Shown here: one piece after another, positions 59,745-64,000 of the stretch
Layout: each line of letters opens with the position of its first letter
How positions within the stretch are numbered: position 1 is the first letter of the stretch
Assembly (NCBI RefSeq): GCF_000238295.3
Contig: NZ_AHCD03000027.1
Location: 186,001-250,000 of the forward strand
Direction: 5' to 3'
DNA from: Pseudoalteromonas rubra
Lineage (GTDB): Bacteria > Pseudomonadota > Gammaproteobacteria > Enterobacterales > Alteromonadaceae
Length of the DNA stretch: 64,000 nt
Translations under genes and position numbers: made by a program
Notes under the pieces: generated by a model
Database searches by the model: none
What the model was told of the DNA's origin: nothing
Seen by the model: only the letters and a program-made list of their open reading frames with translations

Positions 59745-61088
59745 TTATTGTGCTTTGCGAGGAGCCAGGCGTCTTCTGCGACGTTTTGGCGCGCCTTGTT
59801 TGTCATTTCCTGAGTGCGGCTTTTGATTGCTTTTTGGTTTGTTGGCCTGGCCGTTTTGCCCTCCTTGCTGAGCCTTGTCGGTTTTCGGCTTCTTGGGCTT
59901 TTTAGGTTTTTTGGGTTTAATGGGGCGCGTGTCCAACTTCGACTCAGGTACCGGGTTTTGTGGCTCGAAGCCCGGTTCAACAACCCGTGGGATCAGTTGT
60001 TGGATCAGTCTCTCAATGCCAAACAAGTCACTGGCGACGTCTTCGCTGACAAAGGAAACGGCTTCGCCCGTCGCGCCAGCACGGCCAGTACGACCAATTC
60101 GATGCACGTAATCTTCGTACACATTTGGCAAGTCAAAGTTGACAACGTGTGGCAGCTCCTGGATATCCAGGCCTCGCGCGACGATGTCGGTGGCCACCAG
60201 CACACGCAACTCACCACTCTTAAAGCCCGCCAGTGCTTTCATACGTGCACTCTGGCTCTTGTTACCATGAATGGCCGCCGCGTTAATTTTGCTTTTCTCC
60301 AGATCCCGTACCAGGCGATTGGCCCCATGTTTGGTGCGCGTAAAGACCAGTACCTGTTGCCAGTCATGGGTCGTTAGCAGGTGTTTGAGCAGTGCCGTTC
60401 GGCGACTTTTATCAACGGGGTAAACCCACTGGGTCACGCTTTTGGCGGTGCTGTTTGCCGGTGCCACGGATATCTCAACCGGATCCTGGATCAGGCCTTT
60501 TGCCAGATTGCGGATCTCATCCGAAAAGGTGGCTGAAAACAGCAGGTTCTGGCGACGCTGTGGCAGTAGTTTGATCAGACGTTTGATATCATGAATAAAC
60601 CCCATATCCAGCATTCTGTCAGCTTCGTCGAGTACAAACATCTCCAGTTGATCAAATTTCACAGCGTTTTGCTGGTACAAATCGAGCAGTCGGCCAGGCG
60701 TTGCAACCAGCACGTCGGCGCCTTTGCGCAACTTCATCATTTGTGGGTTGATTTTGACCCCGCCATAGACAACCTGACAAGATAAGGTCAGATGTTTGCT
60801 GTACAGCTCAACACTTTGCCAGACCTGATCGGCCAGCTCGCGTGTGGGTGTCAGGATTAACGCTCTGACCTGATTGGCCTGGACCTTTGGTTTTTTACTG
60901 AGTAGTTCCAGCATTGGCAGGGTAAAGCCTGCGGTTTTACCTGTGCCGGTTTGGGCTGCCGCCATGATGTCTCGCCCTTGCAGGATAGCGGGGATCGCTT
61001 GCTCCTGAATGGGGGTTGGCGTTGAGTAGCCCTGATCGGCTACGGCTTGATTGATTTCTGGAGATAAGCCGAGACTGCTGAAGCTCAT
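59745..61088 (-). CDS. rhlE: RhlE-type DEAD-box RNA helicase
   Basis: The ATG at 61088 gives MSFSSLGLSPEINQAVADQGY, the RhlE N-terminus. Motifs: Q-motif PTPIQEQAIP, AQTGTGKT, PTRELADQ, TPGRLLD, DEAD, SATFSDEI, ATDIVARGLDIQ and HRIGRTGRAG. The C-terminal tail (about 385-447) is basic with a repeated Lys-Pro-Lys unit and a final RRRRR stretch, typical of RNA-binding tails in this family. It remodels rRNA during ribosome assembly or mRNA decay in the cold. Confidence 0.94.
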   Translation of the reverse strand: MSFSSLGLSPEINQAVADQGYSTPTPIQEQAIPAILQGRDIMAAAQTGTGKTAGFTLPMLELLSKKPKVQANQVRALILTPTRELADQVWQSVELYSKHLTLSCQVVYGGVKINPQMMKLRKGADVLVATPGRLLDLYQQNAVKFDQLEMFVLDEADRMLDMGFIHDIKRLIKLLPQRRQNLLFSATFSDEIRNLAKGLIQDPVEISVAPANSTAKSVTQWVYPVDKSRRTALLKHLLTTHDWQQVLVFTRTKHGANRLVRDLEKSKINAAAIHGNKSQSARMKALAGFKSGELRVLVATDIVARGLDIQELPHVVNFDLPNVYEDYVHRIGRTGRAGATGEAVSFVSEDVASDLFGIERLIQQLIPRVVEPGFEPQNPVPESKLDTRPIKPKKPKKPKKPKTDKAQQGGQNGQANKPKSNQKPHSGNDKQGAPKRRRRRLAPRKAQ

Positions 61089-61210
61089 GATAGTGTACTC
61101 TGAAGAATGCGGGCCGGAAGAGTACAAGATTTACCCCAACATAGCAATTTTTGTCACCCTTTGTTGTTTGCCGAGGCCGTTATTGCAGGCGACTGTGGGC
61201 TTGCAGAGGG

Positions 61211-61441
61211 TTAACTGGATTGCTCACTGAGCAACTCTGCAACCGGGATTTGATAAAAGCGCGCCAGGTCACCAGCGGTGCGGTAATAGACGCGGCTGCC
61301 ACATTCGGCACGTTTCAGTGTGGCTATAGACACACACAGAGCCTGATCCTGGCAAGCACAGGCCAATTTTTCCTGACTCAGGCCCAGGCTTTTTCTAAGT
61401 TCCTTGAGCCGATGACAATTGAGTTTCACTCTGCCGTCCAT
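61211..61441 (-). CDS. Small XRE-type HTH regulator
   Basis: The ATG at 61441 has AGGAG eight bases upstream. The 76-residue protein is an HTH of Cro/CI type: NCHRLKELRKSLGLSQEKLACAC, then VSIATLKRAECGSRVYYRTAGDLARFYQIPVAELL. The insertion after the recognition helix with cysteines (ACACQDQALC) is unusual. It is divergent from the cystatin-like gene across 265 bases, which contains three 11-bp iterons. It may regulate itself and that gene. Confidence 0.85.
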   Translation of the reverse strand: MDGRVKLNCHRLKELRKSLGLSQEKLACACQDQALCVSIATLKRAECGSRVYYRTAGDLARFYQIPVAELLSEQSS

Positions 61442-61586
61442 TGAGGTGCTCCTGACTGAATTTGGGATCAAAGGCTAGCAGCCATTGGCGCCTTTTACCA
61501 CATACCATTAACACTTCAGGTGTTCAGATTATGCTACAGGCTGTCAGCTTTTTTTCACCCTAATGGCTTAGGTTTCAAGGTTGGGT

Positions 61587-61619
61587 AACTGATACCAAAC
61601 TGATACTGAACTGATACCA
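61587..61619 (+). repeat. Three 11-bp iterons upstream of the cystatin-like gene
   Basis: AACTGATACCA (61587-61597), AACTGATACTG (61598-61608) and AACTGATACCA (61609-61619) are head to tail with an exact 11-bp period, about one helical turn. They lie 88-120 bases before the ATG at 61707, between two divergent genes. They look like a cooperative operator, perhaps for the adjacent HTH protein. Confidence 0.8.
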
Positions 61620-61706
61620 CAAAGCGGTTCATTCGCATCTACACTGAGGGCCAGTTGAATAAGCCCCGCATGGTGCGGGATTACTGGAAATAATAAGGAA
61701 ACTATT

Positions 61707-62276
61707 ATGTCTCAAACAGTTCATAACCTGGGCGCCTATGGTGCAGTTGTACTGGCGAAAGATTTCAGCAAAGACTTTATCAATGCGTTTGAGCACATCA
61801 ATCAGCGTGACGGTGTTAAAATCACCCCATTGGCTGGTCAGTCGCAATTGGTGAATGGCACTAACTATGCGTTTTATTGTTTGGTTGAGCCGGTTGTTGC
61901 ACCGGATGTGGCAAAAGTAAACAAACTTGAAGTTATCGTGATCCACGCGTTGGATGACAAGTACACAGAAACAGCAGAGCGCGTATTAAGCCGCCCTGTA
62001 CTTGTGCCACCTATTGGTTCATTCGACGGTGTTGCACTGCGTGATGATTTCACTGAGGCTGAGCAAGCGGCTGCAGAGCAGATAGAGTCGCTGGTTGGCG
62101 TACATTATGACATCCTGGCTGCACAGCAACAGGTTGTTGCAGGTCTGAACTTTGTATTTTACTCAGTCGTTAAGCCTGCGACACGCAATGGCCAGGCGTT
62201 CTTTGCTGAGATTGAAGCGCACCGCAACCTGGAAGGCCGACTAGAGAACTTTAACCTTATCCCGGTTAAGCCATAA
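61707..62276 (+). CDS. Tandem cystatin-like cytoplasmic protein
   Basis: The 189-residue protein has two homologous halves (about 5-98 and 102-188) and no signal peptide. Each has an early helix, then the loop of the cystatin family: QLVNG (47-51) followed by TNYAFYCLVEP, and QVVAG (142-146) followed by LNFVFYSVVKP. QVVAG is the exact cystatin consensus QxVxG, with Gly before the helix (LGAYG, GSFDG) as in cystatins. It may inhibit papain-like cysteine proteases or bind another protein. A hairpin in its leader (61665-61679) lies 28 bases before the ATG. RBS is AAGGAAAC. Confidence 0.7.
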   Translation: MSQTVHNLGAYGAVVLAKDFSKDFINAFEHINQRDGVKITPLAGQSQLVNGTNYAFYCLVEPVVAPDVAKVNKLEVIVIHALDDKYTETAERVLSRPVLVPPIGSFDGVALRDDFTEAEQAAAEQIESLVGVHYDILAAQQQVVAGLNFVFYSVVKPATRNGQAFFAEIEAHRNLEGRLENFNLIPVKP

Positions 62277-62307
62277 CCGATACACTTTTTGGCAACGTTG
62301 ATAATGG

Positions 62308-62338
62308 GCCGTTCAGACTGAGTCTGAGCGGCTTTTTT
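62308..62338 (+). terminator. Intrinsic terminator
   Basis: GCCGTTCAGACT and AGTCTGAGCGGC pair with one mismatch across 62308-62332, followed by TTTTTT. It ends the cystatin-like gene. Confidence 0.92.
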
Positions 62339-62502
62339 GTGTGTTGCTTTGCTTGAACGGGTGATTGGAACTGGATTTGTACACAGGTTGCCTTGTGCAA
62401 TGTGTAAATATTCCAGGCTACAGAGGGATTATGGCGGTTCCGTCCCGAGTGTGTTTGTGATTGCTTGCTATACTGAGTGAAAACACCACAAGGACACTGA
62501 CA

Positions 62503-63159
62503 ATGCACGTGATTCTGTTATTAGCGACGTTATTTTTTACTGCCATGGCCTTAGCCGATGAAAAACAAGCCCCGCCGCTTAACCCTGCATATAAGGGGGA
62601 GCATGGGATGGCTTTGATGAACAGAGGCTCCCGTATTTACGCTACGAACTTTCCATCATACAGCTTACCCAGCGACATACATGTGGTATATCGTTTGGAA
62701 AATCCGGATGTGGCTTTTCTGAGCCTGGTTCGTGACTCAAAACTCATCACCATTAAGCCAGAGCCGTTTAATTTACAGCGACTTGAGCGCGGCGAAGAAG
62801 TGACGATTATGGCCGATGTATACGAGGGTCATTATGCTCGTGGGGGTCGTTTGGTGTATCCCGAGCGACAACTGGTATTGAGTGATAAACTGTTTGCCCG
62901 CAAGCTCAGTAAACTGGAACCTGCTTCACAATGGCATGAATATGACGTCATAGAAATCAATAAAACGGAGCGGATATATGTGCATAAGATCCAGCAAAAG
63001 CCCAGTTTCAATCATCTGATTTTCGTTGATTTAACTGGCGCTTGTCTGCAAAAGTTCCGTACCTCCAAGCGGGTGCCCAGCGAAGGTGAGTTAACTTACA
63101 AGTTTATAAATTGCGGGACGCTGAAGCCGCTTTTCTATGATGCCGAGAGTTATATGTAG
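62503..63159 (+). CDS. Exported protein of unknown family
   Basis: The ATG at 62503 with AAGGAC upstream gives a 218-residue protein with a signal peptide (VILLLATLFFTAMALA). The mature chain has no membrane segment; GMALMNRGSRIYATNFPSY, FLSLVRDSKLITIKPEPFNL and LEPASQWHEYDVIEINKTERIYVHKIQQKPSFNH look like beta strands of one domain. Two cysteines (ACLQKF and NCGTLKP) may pair. The GMALMNRGSRIYA...LPSYSLP region recalls a group of marine gammaproteobacterial periplasmic proteins, but no function is known. It ends near a bidirectional terminator. Confidence 0.6.
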   Translation: MHVILLLATLFFTAMALADEKQAPPLNPAYKGEHGMALMNRGSRIYATNFPSYSLPSDIHVVYRLENPDVAFLSLVRDSKLITIKPEPFNLQRLERGEEVTIMADVYEGHYARGGRLVYPERQLVLSDKLFARKLSKLEPASQWHEYDVIEINKTERIYVHKIQQKPSFNHLIFVDLTGACLQKFRTSKRVPSEGELTYKFINCGTLKPLFYDAESYM

Positions 63160-63273
63160 GGCTTAGCAGGACGGGTTAATGTGATTTTATATTGTTCTAA
63201 ATGAGAAATTTTTAACGCTGTTAGCGTCATTTTTGCTTCTCAAATTGAACAGGTCTTAGGCGAAATTGGTATT

Positions 63274-63303
63274 AAAAAAGGGCTGCGATGTGCAGCCCTT
63301 TTG
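63274..63303. terminator. Bidirectional terminator
   Basis: AAAGGGCTGC and GCAGCCCTTT (63277-63286 and 63292-63301) form a stem with A and T runs on the outsides. It lies between convergent genes, 118 bases after the 62503 gene and 13 bases past the stop of the cytochrome gene, and can serve both. Confidence 0.92.
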
Positions 63304-63312
63304 GTTGGGAGG

Positions 63313-64000
63313 TTAAAGTGAATTGCCGTTTTTATCTATGGCATCAAATTGATGGCCATCAGGTCCTCCATCCCGAGGTGGAATAAGGACTTCTATGGCA
63401 TTGCTGCCAGCCATCGCATTAGGATCGGTCAGTGAGCGCAGGAAAGTCGCCAGATAATGAATTTCATCACTGGTGAAGTGTTTGATGATTGCTTCGTCGC
63501 CGCGATCGGAGGTGGCCCGATTCTGAGCATTCAGTGTCAGCACAAAGTCCTCGCCACCGCCTACAATCTGGCGGCATTGTTCTGTCGTCAGATGTTGAAA
63601 TTGAGGTAGCTGACAGGTTTCTACATTGTGATAGAAACTTTCCAGAGAGCCAGTTACATCATTATAGTGCTCAATAACGCGTTCCAGTGTCTGGAAGACA
63701 CCTTTGTCACCATAAGGGGCTGTGATCCCGACGTTCAACAGACTGGGCATACGGAACTGGTTTTTAGCATTGCCATCTGCCACGGCGTTCGGGCCAATTT
63801 GCGGGTACAGTGGTCCGCGGGTTTTTTCGGGTGTAAACATCACGCCATCATGGCAGTTTGCGCAGCCTGCGGAGGTGTAAAACAATAAGGCACCGCGTTT
63901 CTCGGTATTATTCAGGCCGGCCAGATCGCCCTCTATATAGTTGAAGAACGGGTTGTCGATAAACAGGAATGATGCCTGATAGGCGGCAAGGGCTCTGGCG
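63313..64000 (-). CDS. Di-haem cytochrome c peroxidase family protein, partial
   Basis: The frame runs off the right edge, so the N-terminus is missing; about 228 residues are visible. FYTSAGCANCHDG holds a CxxCH haem site. Later QFRMPSLLNVGITAPYGDKGVFQTLERVIEHYND is the MauG/CcpA C-terminal haem-domain pattern (RxPxLxN, AP..HDG-like). The C-terminal part contains the usual DEIHYLATFLRSLTDP helix. The insert with two cysteines (VETCQLPQFQHLTTEQC) is less common. The family uses two haems to reduce peroxide or oxidise protein residues in the periplasm. The N-terminal haem site is outside the window. Confidence 0.85.
   Translation of the reverse strand, partial: ARALAAYQASFLFIDNPFFNYIEGDLAGLNNTEKRGALLFYTSAGCANCHDGVMFTPEKTRGPLYPQIGPNAVADGNAKNQFRMPSLLNVGITAPYGDKGVFQTLERVIEHYNDVTGSLESFYHNVETCQLPQFQHLTTEQCRQIVGGGEDFVLTLNAQNRATSDRGDEAIIKHFTSDEIHYLATFLRSLTDPNAMAGSNAIEVLIPPRDGGPDGHQFDAIDKNGNSL

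Noticed and set aside
59800..59960. Lys-Pro repeats at the end of rhlE as a tandem DNA repeat of interest
   Set aside because: Basic low-complexity tails are normal in RhlE helicases.
59579..59983. N-terminal extension of the GG-leader peptide frame, giving a 208-residue protein
   Set aside because: The extra part overlaps the rhlE 3' end in another frame and is rich in basic residues as expected from that DNA; AAAGGACTAACC and a standard leader start mark the ATG at 59578.
1..64000. Phage, insertion sequence, CRISPR or defence island
   Set aside because: No transposase, integrase, phage structural gene, regular repeat-spacer array or known defence gene was seen.

Overview
The window looks like chromosomal DNA of a marine gammaproteobacterium, most likely Pseudoalteromonas or a close Alteromonadales relative. 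The evidence is the gene repertoire: ExeA/GspB secretion proteins, creBCD, zinc-free L31/L36 paralogs, many S9, M20, GH20 and other secreted hydrolases, a double-glycine peptide precursor and PAS-MCP receptors. The taxon is inferred from gene content only. I see no rRNA, tRNA, insertion sequence, prophage or CRISPR array. Both ends cut genes: a Wzx-type flippase on the left and a di-haem cytochrome c peroxidase family protein on the right.

Region 1 (1-10460) is the right flank of an exopolysaccharide locus. It holds a flippase, a sigma-54-activating response regulator (REC-AAA+-Fis), a two-gene unit for a LruC/DUF4114-type secreted protein and a lipoprotein, a DXD glycosyltransferase, a WecG/TagA-type transferase carrying a degenerate sugar-transferase domain, an intact priming sugar transferase, a pyruvyltransferase-like protein and a GT2. 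Two transcription units begin at good sigma-54 promoters (6189-6204, 8382-8397) and two more at weaker candidates. All four have TGCAA-rich elements upstream that could be activator sites. I read this as one sigma-54 regulon that makes, exports and decorates an extracellular matrix.

Region 2 (10479-23273) is mostly housekeeping and small metabolic genes: a beta-propeller/esterase pair, cca, exeA-gspB, an HD-GYP phosphodiesterase, an M20 amidohydrolase, rluA, an AlkB-like oxygenase, a nitrilase-family hydrolase, and a LysR/GST/NTF2-like/tautomerase/HxlR group that looks like electrophile or quinone detoxification.

Region 3 (23506-38014) contains a lipoprotein translationally coupled to an exported helical-repeat protein that resembles the N-terminal module of eukaryotic large lipid transfer proteins (vitellogenin/MTP). 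It is the best candidate here for an undescribed system. The region also has creBCD with a hairpin over the creD start, a barrel protein, an HTH/DUF2975 pair, an S9 peptidase, DUF2306 and acyltransferase membrane proteins.

Region 4 (38078-57178) carries a KefB/KefC antiporter, a five-PAS soluble chemoreceptor, MscS, ChrA with a LysR regulator, GH20 hexosaminidase, an Ntn hydrolase, a class C-type serine hydrolase, a spondin-domain lipoprotein, a substrate-binding-like protein, a solitary ExbD, and an unrecognised AT-rich secreted protein.

Region 5 (57191-64000) has the rpmE2-rpmJ zinc-sparing ribosomal pair behind a recognisable Zur box, two DEAD-box helicases (dbpA, rhlE) flanking a solitary six-cysteine GG-leader peptide, and a small HTH gene divergent from a tandem cystatin-like protein whose upstream region carries three 11-bp iterons.
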